Shown here: in pieces, positions 17,416 through 25,647 of the stretch
Layout: each line of letters starts with the position of its first letter
Position numbering within the stretch: position 1 is the first letter of the stretch
Assembly (NCBI GenBank): GCA_021324635.1
Contig: JAJPIS010000073.1
Location: 59,745-123,744 of the forward strand
DNA: 64,000 bases
Reading direction: 5' to 3'
DNA from: Gemmatimonadota bacterium
GTDB lineage: Bacteria > Gemmatimonadota > Gemmatimonadetes > Gemmatimonadales > Gemmatimonadaceae
Made by a program: the position numbers and the translations under genes
Notes under the pieces: model-generated
Seen by the model: the letters and a program-made list of their open reading frames with translations, nothing else
The model's database searches: none
What the model was told of the DNA's origin: nothing

Positions 17416-18348
17416 ATGGGGCGACTCTTTCAACGAACGACCGAGGCGCCGCGGCGGTCGCTGTGGCAGCGCATCAAGGATCTCGCCCTGACCGATGTTG
17501 GCGTGGCGATGCGGGGCGGCGTCACCGCCGGGTCGCTCGAGCAACTCGAGGAGCTACTGCTGGAGGCGGACTTCGGCGTCCCCACGACCACCCGCCTCGT
17601 TGCCGACGTCGAGCGCGACGCGCGGGAAGGGACGGTTCGAACGGAAGAGGAGTTCCTGGCGGCCCTTCGGCGCGGCGTCGAATCCGCCCTTCGATCGGGC
17701 CGGAGCGATCCGGCGCTCCACTTCGGTGCCGACCCACCGGCCGTGATTCTCGTCATCGGCGTCAACGGGGCGGGAAAGACCACCTTCATCGGGAAGCTCG
17801 CCGCTCGGCTGCGCGCCGAGGGGAAGCGAGTGCTGGTCGCCGCGGCGGACACATTTCGGGCGGGAGCCGTCGACCAACTGCGGATCTGGGCCGACCGGAC
17901 CGGGGCCCAGTTCGTCGGCGGTGCGGCGGGGCGCGATCCCGCGGCGGTGGCAGTGGATGCGATCGAGGCCGCGGTGGCCTCGCGCGCCGACGTGGTCCTG
18001 ATCGACACCGCCGGCCGGCTCCATACGAGTGGCGCGCTCCTGGAGGAGCTGAAGAAAATCGCCCGCGTTGTCGCCAAGCGGCGGCCCGGTGCGCCACAGG
18101 AGACCCTGCTCGTCCTCGACGCGACGATCGGGCAGAATGCGATCGCCCAGGGCCGAACCTTCGCCGCCGCCGTGCCGGTGACCGGGCTGGTACTCACCAA
18201 GGTGGACGGCACGGCCAAGGGCGGCGTGGTCGTCGCGGTGCACGAGGCGTTGGATGTGCCGGTCAAGTTCATCGGGATCGGTGAGTCGGCGGACGACCTC
18301 CTCCCCTTCGACGCCGGCGCGTTCGCGCGGCAGTTGCTCGAGCCGTGA
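17416..18348 (+). CDS. ftsY: Signal recognition particle receptor FtsY
   Basis: SRP-type GTPase that docks ribosome-nascent chain complexes at the membrane. A short, basic N-terminus is followed by the N domain (LEQLEELLLEADFGV) and the G domain with GVNGAGKTT at about 115-123, AADTFRAGAVDQLRIWA, DTAGRLHTSGALLEELKKI, TKVDGTAKGG and GIGESADDLLPFDAGAFA. At 310 residues it lacks the long acidic A domain of the E. coli protein, as in many bacteria. The open frame reaches far upstream in the shadow of the previous gene; the ATG at 17416 begins MGRLFQR and fits the family. Confidence 0.96.
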   Translation: MGRLFQRTTEAPRRSLWQRIKDLALTDVGVAMRGGVTAGSLEQLEELLLEADFGVPTTTRLVADVERDAREGTVRTEEEFLAALRRGVESALRSGRSDPALHFGADPPAVILVIGVNGAGKTTFIGKLAARLRAEGKRVLVAAADTFRAGAVDQLRIWADRTGAQFVGGAAGRDPAAVAVDAIEAAVASRADVVLIDTAGRLHTSGALLEELKKIARVVAKRRPGAPQETLLVLDATIGQNAIAQGRTFAAAVPVTGLVLTKVDGTAKGGVVVAVHEALDVPVKFIGIGESADDLLPFDAGAFARQLLEP

Positions 18349-18419
18349 TGGTGTCGCCCGTAGCCAGGCCCGCAACGCCCGATGGGCGCGAGTAAGGGCG
18401 CGGGCGGCCGATCGTCCCG

Positions 18420-20627
18420 GTGAGCGCGGAGCGCGGCGCCGGGGTCGGTGCGACGCGCTCACGCGTGACGCTCGACACGCCCGTCACGTACCTCAAGGGC
18501 GTCGGCGAGCGTCGGGCGCTGCTCCTGCGGAAGCTGGGAATCGTCACCGCGGGGGACCTGGTCCGCCACATCCCCCACCGCTACGAAGATGCGAGCACGA
18601 TCTCGCCGATCGCCTCGCTCGCGACCGGGATGGACGCGACGGTCATCGGGACGGTGATCTCCAAGGGCGTGCTGCCGACGCGGCGGGGCCTCAGGATCTT
18701 TCAGGTCGTCGTGCGGGATGCGACTGGTATGATCGAGGTGTCGTGGCCCGGCCAACCGTACCTGGACCGGGTGATCGAGAAGCAGGACGTGCTGCTCATC
18801 ACGGGCACGGTCCGGTTCTTCCACGGCCGGCAGCTGCAGGCGCGGGAGTTCGTGAACCTGGGCGAGGGGGCGGAGGGGGCCGCGCAGGGGCGCGTGCTGG
18901 CGGTGTATCCCACGACCGAGGGTCTCTCGGTCAAGGTATTGCGGTCGCTCGTGGAGCGCCATCTGGACGTGCTGCTCCCCCTCGCGACCGACCCCCTGCC
19001 GCCGGAGATGCTCTCGGCGGCCGGCGTGCCGCCGCTCGGGGATGCTCTCCGGATGGTGCACCGGCCGGCCTCGATCGCCGAGGCGGCACTGGGTCGCTCC
19101 CGGTTGGCGTTCGAGGAGCTGCTCTTCGTCCAGCTGCTCCACCGGCGCGCCAATGCGCTCGCCCGGACCCGACGGACGGGCATCGCCTTCGAGAGCCGTC
19201 GCACCCTGACGAGCGCCCTCAGGGCCGCGCTGCCGTACGAGCTGACCGGCGCGCAGGTGCGCGCCGTGCGCGAGATCGTCGCCGACATGTGCAGCGACGC
19301 GCGGATGCACCGTCTGCTCCAGGGGGACGTCGGGAGCGGCAAGACGGTGGTCGCGCTCTTTGCGGCGCTGCTGGCGATGGAGAACGGATATCAGGCCGCG
19401 CTGATGGCGCCAACCGAGCTGCTGGCGGAGCAGCACTGCACGACGATCACGGGACTGCTGGCGCCGCTCGGCATCCGCCCGCTGCTGCTCACCGGGAGCC
19501 TGTCGACCGGCGAGCGGCGTGCGGTCGCGGCGCGGCTCGCCACACCGGAGCCGGCGATCGTGATCGGCACCCACGCCCTCGTCCAGGACGCGACAGCGTT
19601 CGCCCGGCTGGGCCTCGCGATCATCGACGAGCAGCACCGGTTCGGCGTCGAGCAGCGCAAGGCGCTGGGGTCCAAGGGCGAGCACCCGGACGTGCTGCTC
19701 CTGAGCGCGACGCCCATTCCGCGCTCGCTCGCGCTCACCGCGTACGGTGACCTGGATGTGAGCGTGCTCGACGAGCGTCCGCCGGGGCGCCAGCCGGTGA
19801 CGACGGCCATTCGGCCGGAGTCGGCGCGCGCACGGGTGCTCGCGTTCGTCGCCGGGCAGGTCGCCGCGGGGCGGCAGGCGTACATCGTCTACCCGGTGAT
19901 CGATGAGTCCGAGCGCGCCGAGCTCAAGTCCGCCACCGCGATGTTCGCGGCCCTGACGGGCGCCGGGGACGGGAGGGAGGGGGAGAGGGAGGGGGAGGGG
20001 GACAGGGAGGGGGAGGGGGACAGGGAGGTGCAGGGGGACAGGGAGGTGCGGGGGGGCTGGCAGGGCGTGTTTCACGACCGGCGGGTCGCGTTGCTGCACG
20101 GGCGCCTGCCGGCGGAGGAGCGTGAGCGGGTCATGCGGGCCTTTCGCGATGGCGCGCTCGATGTGCTCGTGGCGACGACGGTGATCGAAGTGGGCATCGA
20201 CGTGCGCAATGCGACCGTGATGGTGATCGAGCACCCGGAGCGATTCGGGTTGTCGCAGCTCCATCAACTGCGCGGCCGGGTCGGGCGCGGCGCCGAGGAG
20301 TCCTACTGTATCCTGCTCGGCGACGTCGCGCCGGAGGCCGCCGAGCGCCTCCAGATCTTTGCGGCCACCGATGACGGGTTCGCGATCGCGCGCGCCGATC
20401 TCCGTTTGCGCGGGATGGGGGATCTCTTCGGCGAGCAGCAGAGTGGGGCCGTGATGTTCCGGGTCGCCGACCCGCTGCGTGACGAGGAGCTCAATGAGCG
20501 CTCGCGCACGATCGCCGACCGGGTGCTCGCGAGCGACCCCGAGCTCACCGCGCCGGCGCATGCCGGCATCCGTCGCGCCCTGCGCGAACGCTACGCCCGG
20601 GCCCTCGAGCTGTTTCGCGTCGGCTGA
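18420..20627 (+). CDS. recG: ATP-dependent DNA helicase RecG
   Basis: Superfamily 2 helicase that regresses stalled replication forks and branch-migrates recombination junctions. The N-terminal wedge/OB region starts with PVTYLKGVGERRALLLRKLGI. Helicase motifs are GDVGSGKT (302-309), DEQHRFGV, LLSATPIPRSLA, VEVGIDVRNATVMVIEHPERFGLSQLHQLRGRVGRG and the RecG-specific RADLRLRGMGDLFGEQQSG. 735 residues; normal length except for a charged, Gly-rich insertion of about 30 residues (about 515-547) encoded by a G-rich repeat. GTG start at 18420, 71 bases after ftsY; the gap contains GC-rich inverted repeats. It converges on the following - strand genes. Confidence 0.96.
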   Translation: MSAERGAGVGATRSRVTLDTPVTYLKGVGERRALLLRKLGIVTAGDLVRHIPHRYEDASTISPIASLATGMDATVIGTVISKGVLPTRRGLRIFQVVVRDATGMIEVSWPGQPYLDRVIEKQDVLLITGTVRFFHGRQLQAREFVNLGEGAEGAAQGRVLAVYPTTEGLSVKVLRSLVERHLDVLLPLATDPLPPEMLSAAGVPPLGDALRMVHRPASIAEAALGRSRLAFEELLFVQLLHRRANALARTRRTGIAFESRRTLTSALRAALPYELTGAQVRAVREIVADMCSDARMHRLLQGDVGSGKTVVALFAALLAMENGYQAALMAPTELLAEQHCTTITGLLAPLGIRPLLLTGSLSTGERRAVAARLATPEPAIVIGTHALVQDATAFARLGLAIIDEQHRFGVEQRKALGSKGEHPDVLLLSATPIPRSLALTAYGDLDVSVLDERPPGRQPVTTAIRPESARARVLAFVAGQVAAGRQAYIVYPVIDESERAELKSATAMFAALTGAGDGREGEREGEGDREGEGDREVQGDREVRGGWQGVFHDRRVALLHGRLPAEERERVMRAFRDGALDVLVATTVIEVGIDVRNATVMVIEHPERFGLSQLHQLRGRVGRGAEESYCILLGDVAPEAAERLQIFAATDDGFAIARADLRLRGMGDLFGEQQSGAVMFRVADPLRDEELNERSRTIADRVLASDPELTAPAHAGIRRALRERYARALELFRVG
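19964..20060 (+). repeat. G-rich purine repeat inserted in recG
   Basis: The + strand is almost all G and A over about 95 bases. GGGGGACAGGGAGG occurs three times exactly (19997-20010, 20015-20028, 20033-20046) amid similar degenerate units. It stays in frame and encodes a Gly/Glu/Asp/Arg segment between the helicase block with IVYPVIDESE and the one with VALLHGRLPAEERERVM, where RecG length varies. Many G-runs of three or more make a quadruplex possible. Confidence 0.85.
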
Positions 20628-21072
20628 GCGGACGACCCGCGGCACGAAATGCCGCCCCCGAGATGGGCACGGAATGCCGCACGCGGGTGGCACCCCGTGC
20701 CGGCCGGCATCGGTGCGGGATGCCGGGCACGTGCCCCGTAGGGGCGGCATTCATGCCGCCCGCTGCTCCCATGTCGCACCGATGTCTGGCCCGGCATGTC
20801 ACGCCGTTCGCCGTTGCCGTTCGGCAATACACGGCGCCCGGCGCAGGCGCGGAATGCCACACCGGGGGCGGCATCGCGGGTCGGGCGGCATCGGTGCGGG
20901 ATGCGAATCGCGGGCGGCATCCCAGGCGGCCAGGCATCGGTGTGGGATGCGATCGGCGGGCGGCATGAATGCCGCCCCTACGCGCGGGGCGCGGGACGCG
21001 GCGCGGCATGATGCGCCGAACGGCGAACGGCATGAATGCCGCCCCGACGCGAGGCGGCCTGCCGGCCGCCCC
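20628..21072. repeat. Cluster of palindromic and direct repeats between convergent recG and lipoprotein genes
   Basis: This is the only gap over 300 bases. No convincing gene is seen in it. A palindromic unit built on GGCGGCATGAATGCCGCC with a GTAGGGG-type flank occurs as an exact 24-bp inverted pair at 20738-20761 and 20958-20981, and a shorter copy lies at 21028-21045. A 19-bp direct repeat CGGCATCGGTGCGGGATGC occurs at 20705-20723 and 20886-20904, with a variant at 20933-20950. The units fold into GC-rich hairpins and lie where two transcripts meet, so they may act as a bidirectional terminator or as a dispersed REP/MITE-like element. Confidence 0.75.
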
Positions 21073-21681
21073 CTACGGTTTCGGGGCGGCGAGCCGCTTC
21101 TTGATGCGGTCCAGCTCCTGGGTCGTCTCGGTGAGCTGCGCGTCGACCTTGTCGAGCGAATCGCGAAGGCGCTGGACCTCCTCGTCCTTGGTCCGCTCGC
21201 GTGAGGCGCGGGCCACCCGGAGACTATCGGCGGTCGTGCGCACCGAGTCCTCCCGCGTCCGCGCGGAGTCGGCCTCCGACGTCGCTTGCTCGGTCGCCTG
21301 GCGCAACGCCGTCATCGCGACGGCCGTCCGCCGCAGGATGCCCGCCTCGATGTCGTGCTGCCGCGGCGGCGGGGAGGCGAGATACGCATCCAGGTCGCGG
21401 GCCGCGTCGCTCCCGGAGCGGCGGTCGTTGTGCGGATCCAGCGCGATCAGCGCCCGCCAGTAGTCGGCCTCGCCCGCCTCCCGCGTTCCCGTGTACCGGC
21501 TCGCGAACGCGAGGAGCGCGGAGTCCGCCGGCCCGTATCGCCCGCCGGCCGCGGCGTCCTTGGCGAAGGCGAGAGTCGCCGGCCAGACGCGTGCCGGTCC
21601 GGAGCGATGCAGGAGCGGGTGCCCGGCGCACGCCGCGGCCGCCGCCAGACTGGCCACGGCGAGGGGCGCCCACCCCCTCAC
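21073..21681 (-). CDS. Coiled-coil lipoprotein next to a sensor kinase (QseG/YfhG-like layout)
   Basis: Function not known. The N-terminus has a signal-like stretch ending in AAAAAC, a plausible lipobox with Cys18. A helical middle part (FAKDAAAGGRYGPADSALLAFASRYTG, then EADYWRALIALDPHN) resembles one tetratricopeptide-type hairpin. The last 70 residues, with DSVRTTADSLRVARASRERTKDEEVQRL onward to ELDRIKKRLAAPKP, are a strong coiled coil. The GTG at 21681 overlaps the kinase stop as GTGA, so the two are co-translated. In enterobacteria the kinase QseE/GlrK is followed by QseG, a coiled-coil lipoprotein needed for signalling; the layout here is the same, but sequence homology is not established. 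Confidence 0.72.
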   Translation of the reverse strand: MRGWAPLAVASLAAAAACAGHPLLHRSGPARVWPATLAFAKDAAAGGRYGPADSALLAFASRYTGTREAGEADYWRALIALDPHNDRRSGSDAARDLDAYLASPPPRQHDIEAGILRRTAVAMTALRQATEQATSEADSARTREDSVRTTADSLRVARASRERTKDEEVQRLRDSLDKVDAQLTETTQELDRIKKRLAAPKP

Positions 21682-23210
21682 CCGGCAGTCCTCGCCAGCG
21701 CCGCCGGATCTCGCCGGGACGTGCTCACGAGCGGCCGGTGCCTCCGCGGAGACGGGGCAGCGGTGGGCCCGAGCCTCGCCGGGATCGTGATCGAGAACGT
21801 CGTCCCGACGCCCGGTGTGCTGTCGACGGCGATCCGACCCCCATGCGCCTCGACTATGTTCTTGGCGATCGCCAAGCCGAGGCCGGTGCCGTCGGCCGAG
21901 GCGGGCTGATTGTCCGCGCGATAGAACTTGTCGAAGATGCGCGGCAACTGCTCGGCCGGAATGCCGGCCCCGGTATCGCGGACGCACATCTGGAGCTGCT
22001 CTCCGGCCGCACTGGCCGCGAGCAGGACGCGGCCGCCGCGCGGCGTGTACTTGAACGCGTTCGACAGGAGGTTCCCGAGGACCTCGCTGATACGGTCGGG
22101 GTCCCACACGACCGTCTCCGGCAGATCCGGCCCGCGAGCGACGACGAAGTCCACGCCCCGCTGGAGCGCGAGCACCTGGAACGAGGCCTCGAGCTCGTCG
22201 AAGAACTCCCCGAGCGCGAACGCCCGCGGCTCGAGCTTCCCGCCACCGGCCTCGAACCGACTCACATCGAGGAGCTGCTTCACCAGCCGGCCAATCGACT
22301 GGCACTGGGCCTCAAGGGTGGCGCAGACCTCACGCTGGCGCTCCGTCAACTCGCCGTAGACGCCGTCCTGGAGGAGCTGGAGGTACCCGAGCAGTACATT
22401 GACGGGCGTCTTGAGCTCGTGAGACGCCACCGATACGAACTCCGCCTTGAGCTTGTCCAGCTCGGCCAACTGTCGAGCCATCGTCGCGTAGCTCGCCGCC
22501 AGCCGGCCGAACTCGTCGCGGCGGCTCGGGGCGATGGGCAGGCGATGCGAGAAGTCGCCGCCGGCGACGGCCTCCATGCCGGTCTCGAGGTCCTGCACGG
22601 GACCGCTCACCGAGTGCGTCAGCCAGACGGCGATCCCGGTCGCGAGCACGGCCGCGAAGAGGAGCACTGCCCCCGCGAACTGGCGGGCCCGCTCGGCGGA
22701 ATCACCAGCCGCGACCACCCGGTCCCGGGTGCGCTCGCGCAGAGACCGCTCGGCGGCACCGATCCACCGCTCCATCTCCGAGATCGCCGGCCGCACGCCG
22801 TTCGCCGACAGACTGTCGGCCCGGGCTGCCTTCCGAGCGAGGGCCGCGCCGTATTCGCGCGCCGCGTAGCTCGAGACCACCGTCACGGCCCCCCGCAGGT
22901 TCCTGGCGGCGCTGTCGAGGGCATAGGCATCGAGCGAGTCGGCCATCGCGCCCAACGCCGTCACCTGGCGGGCCATCCGACGCTCGCTGGCGGAGTCGTG
23001 GACGAAGAGCACCGCGTTCTCGGCCGCGCGCAGGTCCTCCGTCCCGACCCGGATCCGCCCGAGCAGGAGCGATGCCGCGAACTCCGTATTTCGGAGCTGG
23101 AGCGCGGACTGATGCAGGTGCTCGAGCGACCGCAGCGCCAGGCCCAGAGGAACGACAAGAACGACCGCGATGGCCAGAAGACCCGCGGCCAACCTGGCGC
23201 GGAGCGTCAT
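21678..23210 (-). CDS. Membrane sensor histidine kinase with helical periplasmic domain and HAMP
   Basis: Two-component sensor of 510 residues. TM1 is about residues 8-27, an all-helical periplasmic sensor spans about 28-175, TM2 about 176-198, and a HAMP domain about 199-252 (SGPVQDLETGMEAVAGGDFSHRL). The phosphoacceptor is His264 in SHELKTPVNVLLGYLQLLQ. The ATPase domain has N (NLLSNAFKYTPRGG), G1 (DTGAGIP), F (FDKFYRAD) and G2 (GTGLGLAIAKNIVEAHGG) boxes. The stimulus is unknown. No response regulator is adjacent; the only partner in the operon is the downstream lipoprotein. It is divergent from asnS and has its own -10 box. Confidence 0.93.
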   Translation of the reverse strand: MTLRARLAAGLLAIAVVLVVPLGLALRSLEHLHQSALQLRNTEFAASLLLGRIRVGTEDLRAAENAVLFVHDSASERRMARQVTALGAMADSLDAYALDSAARNLRGAVTVVSSYAAREYGAALARKAARADSLSANGVRPAISEMERWIGAAERSLRERTRDRVVAAGDSAERARQFAGAVLLFAAVLATGIAVWLTHSVSGPVQDLETGMEAVAGGDFSHRLPIAPSRRDEFGRLAASYATMARQLAELDKLKAEFVSVASHELKTPVNVLLGYLQLLQDGVYGELTERQREVCATLEAQCQSIGRLVKQLLDVSRFEAGGGKLEPRAFALGEFFDELEASFQVLALQRGVDFVVARGPDLPETVVWDPDRISEVLGNLLSNAFKYTPRGGRVLLAASAAGEQLQMCVRDTGAGIPAEQLPRIFDKFYRADNQPASADGTGLGLAIAKNIVEAHGGRIAVDSTPGVGTTFSITIPARLGPTAAPSPRRHRPLVSTSRRDPAALARTAG

Positions 23211-23221
23211 ACCGGAAGATT

Positions 23222-23227
23222 AATGTA
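23222..23227 (-). promoter_or_regulatory. -10 box for the sensor kinase operon
   Basis: Read on the - strand, TACATT ends 11 bases before the kinase ATG (23210) and is preceded directly by TG. The predicted leader is about 5 bases. It lies back to back with the asnS promoter. Confidence 0.5.
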
Positions 23228-23266
23228 CAGACGACCCCGCCGTCAGATGCGGGCCTGCGCCGTTCG

Positions 23267-23295
23267 TTGACACGACTCCGGCACCGGCCTAGCTT
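23267..23295 (+). promoter_or_regulatory. asnS promoter
   Basis: A perfect -35 TTGACA (23267-23272), a 17-base spacer and TAGCTT (23290-23295). The predicted leader to the ATG at 23330 is about 28 bases. One of the two clearest full promoters in the window. Confidence 0.78.
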
Positions 23296-23329
23296 GCCGC
23301 GCCATCGCCCCGGCCCGCCATCTCGTGTG

Positions 23330-24667
23330 ATGCCAACCGCTTCTCCCCACACTACCGCCTCGCGCCCGACCGCGCCGTCCGTGCCGATCCGGCGCCTCGG
23401 GCAGCATGTCGGTGAGGTCGTGACCGTGCGCGGGTGGGTCACCCATCTGCGCTCCTCCGGGAAGGTGGCGTTCGTGGTCGCCCGCGACGGACACGGTAGC
23501 GTCCAGGCGGTCCTCGTCAAGGCCGATGTGACACCGGAGACCTGGGACGTGTTCGCCCGGCTGACTCAGGAGAGCGCAGTGGCCCTGACCGGGACGGTCC
23601 GCGCCGATGCGCGGGCGCCGGGAGGATTCGAGCTTCAGCTCCGAGATCTGACGCTCACCGGTCCGAGTCCGGTCGACTACCCGATCCAGCCGAAGGAGCA
23701 CGGCGTCGATTTCCTCCTGGATCACCGCCATCTCTGGCTCCGGAGTGCCCGCCAGGCGGCGATTCTCCGGGTTCGCAGTGAGATCGAGCAGGGGATTCAC
23801 GACTTCTTTTACGCGCGAGACTTCGTCCGAGTCGATACACCCATCCTGACTGCCGCGATCGGCGAGCGCAGCGGGCTCTTCTCGACCGCCTACTTCGACG
23901 AGGGCGAGGCCTACCTGGCACAGACCGGCCAGCTCTACGGCGAGGCGGCGGCCGCGGCCCTGGGCCGCATTTATACGTTCGGGCCCACGTTTCGCGCCGA
24001 GAAGTCCAAGACCCGTCGACACCTCGCCGAGTTCTGGATGATCGAGCCGGAGGTCGCCTTCGCGGACTCGGCCGACAACATGCGCCTCCAGGAGTCACTG
24101 GTCGTCGAGCTGGTGGCTCGGGTGCTCGACCGCCGGCGACCCGAGCTGGAGGAGCTGGAGCGCGATGCCGGCGCGCTCGAGCGGGTCGTCGCCCCCTTTC
24201 CGCGCATCGAGTACACCGATGCGGTGCGAACGCTCCAGTCGCGAGGCAGCAACATCACATGGGGCGACGACCTCGGCGCGGAAGACGAGGCGCTGCTCGT
24301 CGCCGGGGCGGAGCGGCCTGTCTTCGTCTGCAACTACCCCAAGGAGGCGAAGGCGTTCTACATGAAGGAGAACCCGGCCGACCCGCGGACCGTTCTCTGC
24401 GACGATTGCCTCGCCCCGGAAGGCTACGGCGAGATCATCGGCGGCTCGCAGCGCGAGGACGACCACGACAAGCTGGAGCAGCGGATCCGGGCAGAGGGGC
24501 TCCCGCTCGACGCCTACCAGTGGTATCTCGACCTGCGGCGGTACGGCACCTTCGTCCACTCGGGGTTCGGGCTCGGGCTGGAGCGGACGATCGCCTGGAT
24601 CTGCGGACTTCAGCACCTGCGCGAGGCGATCCCCTTCCCGCGGATGATGAATCGCCTCCGGCCCTGA
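23330..24667 (+). CDS. asnS: Asparaginyl-tRNA synthetase
   Basis: Class IIb aminoacyl-tRNA synthetase charging tRNA-Asn. N-terminal OB-fold anticodon-binding domain (VGEVVTVRGWVTHLRSSGKVAFVVARDG), then the catalytic core with FTFGPTFRAEKSKTRRHLAEFWMIEPEVAF-type motif 2, PVFVCNYPKEAKAFYMKENP, GEIIGGSQRED and motif 3 GFGLGLERTIAWICGLQHLREAIPFPR. The features NYPKEAKAFYM and GSQRE mark AsnRS rather than AspRS. 445 residues from the ATG at 23330; the frame is open further upstream, but the TTGACA promoter lies inside that extension. Confidence 0.95.
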   Translation: MPTASPHTTASRPTAPSVPIRRLGQHVGEVVTVRGWVTHLRSSGKVAFVVARDGHGSVQAVLVKADVTPETWDVFARLTQESAVALTGTVRADARAPGGFELQLRDLTLTGPSPVDYPIQPKEHGVDFLLDHRHLWLRSARQAAILRVRSEIEQGIHDFFYARDFVRVDTPILTAAIGERSGLFSTAYFDEGEAYLAQTGQLYGEAAAAALGRIYTFGPTFRAEKSKTRRHLAEFWMIEPEVAFADSADNMRLQESLVVELVARVLDRRRPELEELERDAGALERVVAPFPRIEYTDAVRTLQSRGSNITWGDDLGAEDEALLVAGAERPVFVCNYPKEAKAFYMKENPADPRTVLCDDCLAPEGYGEIIGGSQREDDHDKLEQRIRAEGLPLDAYQWYLDLRRYGTFVHSGFGLGLERTIAWICGLQHLREAIPFPRMMNRLRP

Positions 24668-24672
24668 GCGTG

Positions 24673-24720
24673 CGGACGCGGCACCGTCCGAGCGCTGCGC
24701 CCTTGGGCCCGTCCCGGGCC
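24673..24720. terminator. Two GC-rich hairpins between convergent asnS and mazG
   Basis: CGGACG (24673-24678) pairs with CGTCCG (24685-24690), and GGCCCG (24706-24711) pairs with CGGGCC (24715-24720). They fill the 55-base gap between two converging genes. No T-tract follows on either strand, so this is not a classical intrinsic terminator. Confidence 0.35.
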
Positions 24721-24722
24721 TC

Positions 24723-25532
24723 CTACCCCGTCCCGTGTGCGGCGCGCCGCTCGCCGGCCTTCACCTCGTCCCACATCCCATCGAGGACCTCCAGCGGGAC
24801 CTGGCCGATGATGAGGCCGCGCTCGCGGGCGAGGCGCTCCACCGCCTGGAAGCGACGCGCGAACTTGGCGTTGGCGCGGTCCAGGGCGATCGCCGCGTGA
24901 ACGCCGGCCTTGCGGCTGAGATTCACGCACGCGAACAACAGGTCCCCGAGCTCGTCGGTCAATTGCTCGTGCACCGCACTGGCCACCGGTGCGCCGCTCG
25001 GCCCCGCCTGCGGCGGATGCTCGGCGACGGCCTGACGGACCTCCGTCAGCTCCTCGGCCACCTTATCGAGTGGCCCCTCCACTCCCGGCCAGTCGAACTG
25101 GACGCCGGCCGCCCGTTCCTGGAGCCGATGCGCACGAACGAGCGGTGGGAGCGCGATCGGCAGCCCATCGACGATGGACGTGCGCCGCTTGGCTTTCATC
25201 CGCTCCCAGGGTTCCTTGACACCGTCGCCGTACAGGTGCGGGTGGCGACCTTTCATCTTCATTACCAGCGTCTCGACGACGGCGCCCGCGTCGAAGGCGC
25301 CGCGCTCCTCCGCGAGCACCGAGTGGAAGAGCACCTGGAGCAGCAAGTCGCCCAGCTCCTCCCGCAAGAGCCGCTCATCGCCAGCGCGGATCGCGTCGTC
25401 GACCTCGTGTGCCTCCTCGAGCAGGTACGGCCGCAGCGACTCGTGCGACTGGGCCGCGTCCCAGTCGCAGCGGGCCCGCAGGTCGCGCATGAGCGCGACG
25501 GCATCGTCGAACGAGGGGGAAGGGGACGGCAT
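24723..25532 (-). CDS. mazG: Nucleoside triphosphate pyrophosphohydrolase MazG
   Basis: All-alpha NTP pyrophosphatase that hydrolyses non-canonical or excess nucleoside triphosphates. Two tandem MazG repeats are seen, each with the metal-binding EExxE...ExxD pattern: EEAHEVDDAIRAGDERLLREELGDLLLQV and EELTEVRQAVAEH...DELGDLLFACVNLSRKAG. The linker HPHLYGDGVKEPWERMKAKRR is typical. 269 residues from the ATG at 25532, close to the E. coli protein. Divergent from alr. Confidence 0.93.
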   Translation of the reverse strand: MPSPSPSFDDAVALMRDLRARCDWDAAQSHESLRPYLLEEAHEVDDAIRAGDERLLREELGDLLLQVLFHSVLAEERGAFDAGAVVETLVMKMKGRHPHLYGDGVKEPWERMKAKRRTSIVDGLPIALPPLVRAHRLQERAAGVQFDWPGVEGPLDKVAEELTEVRQAVAEHPPQAGPSGAPVASAVHEQLTDELGDLLFACVNLSRKAGVHAAIALDRANAKFARRFQAVERLARERGLIIGQVPLEVLDGMWDEVKAGERRAAHGTG

Positions 25533-25647
25533 GGGCGGCTCGGGGGTCGAGACGAGGAGGACGCGAAGTGTATCGGGGCGGCGTGGGGGATGCCACGTGC
25601 CACCTGACCACGTACCTGACCAGCTGACTGACGGCGCGTCCGAGCGC

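Noticed and set aside
18459..20750. A 763-residue - strand open frame opposite recG
   Set aside because: Shadow of recG. Its composition follows the codon-position bias of the sense gene, and it runs into the palindromic repeats.
20641..21072. Several small open frames on both strands in the recG-lipoprotein gap
   Set aside because: They are translations of the palindromic repeats (recurring GRHECRPY, NAAPTRG and RHRCGM strings) without start signals or domains.
21682..22305. Extended N-terminus of the coiled-coil lipoprotein back to 22305
   Set aside because: The upstream part is the out-of-frame shadow of the histidine kinase; the lipoprotein signal begins at the GTG at 21681.
25174..25647. 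N-terminal extension of alanine racemase to 25174
   Set aside because: This stretch is antisense to mazG and shares no racemase motifs; homology begins just after the GTG at 25648.
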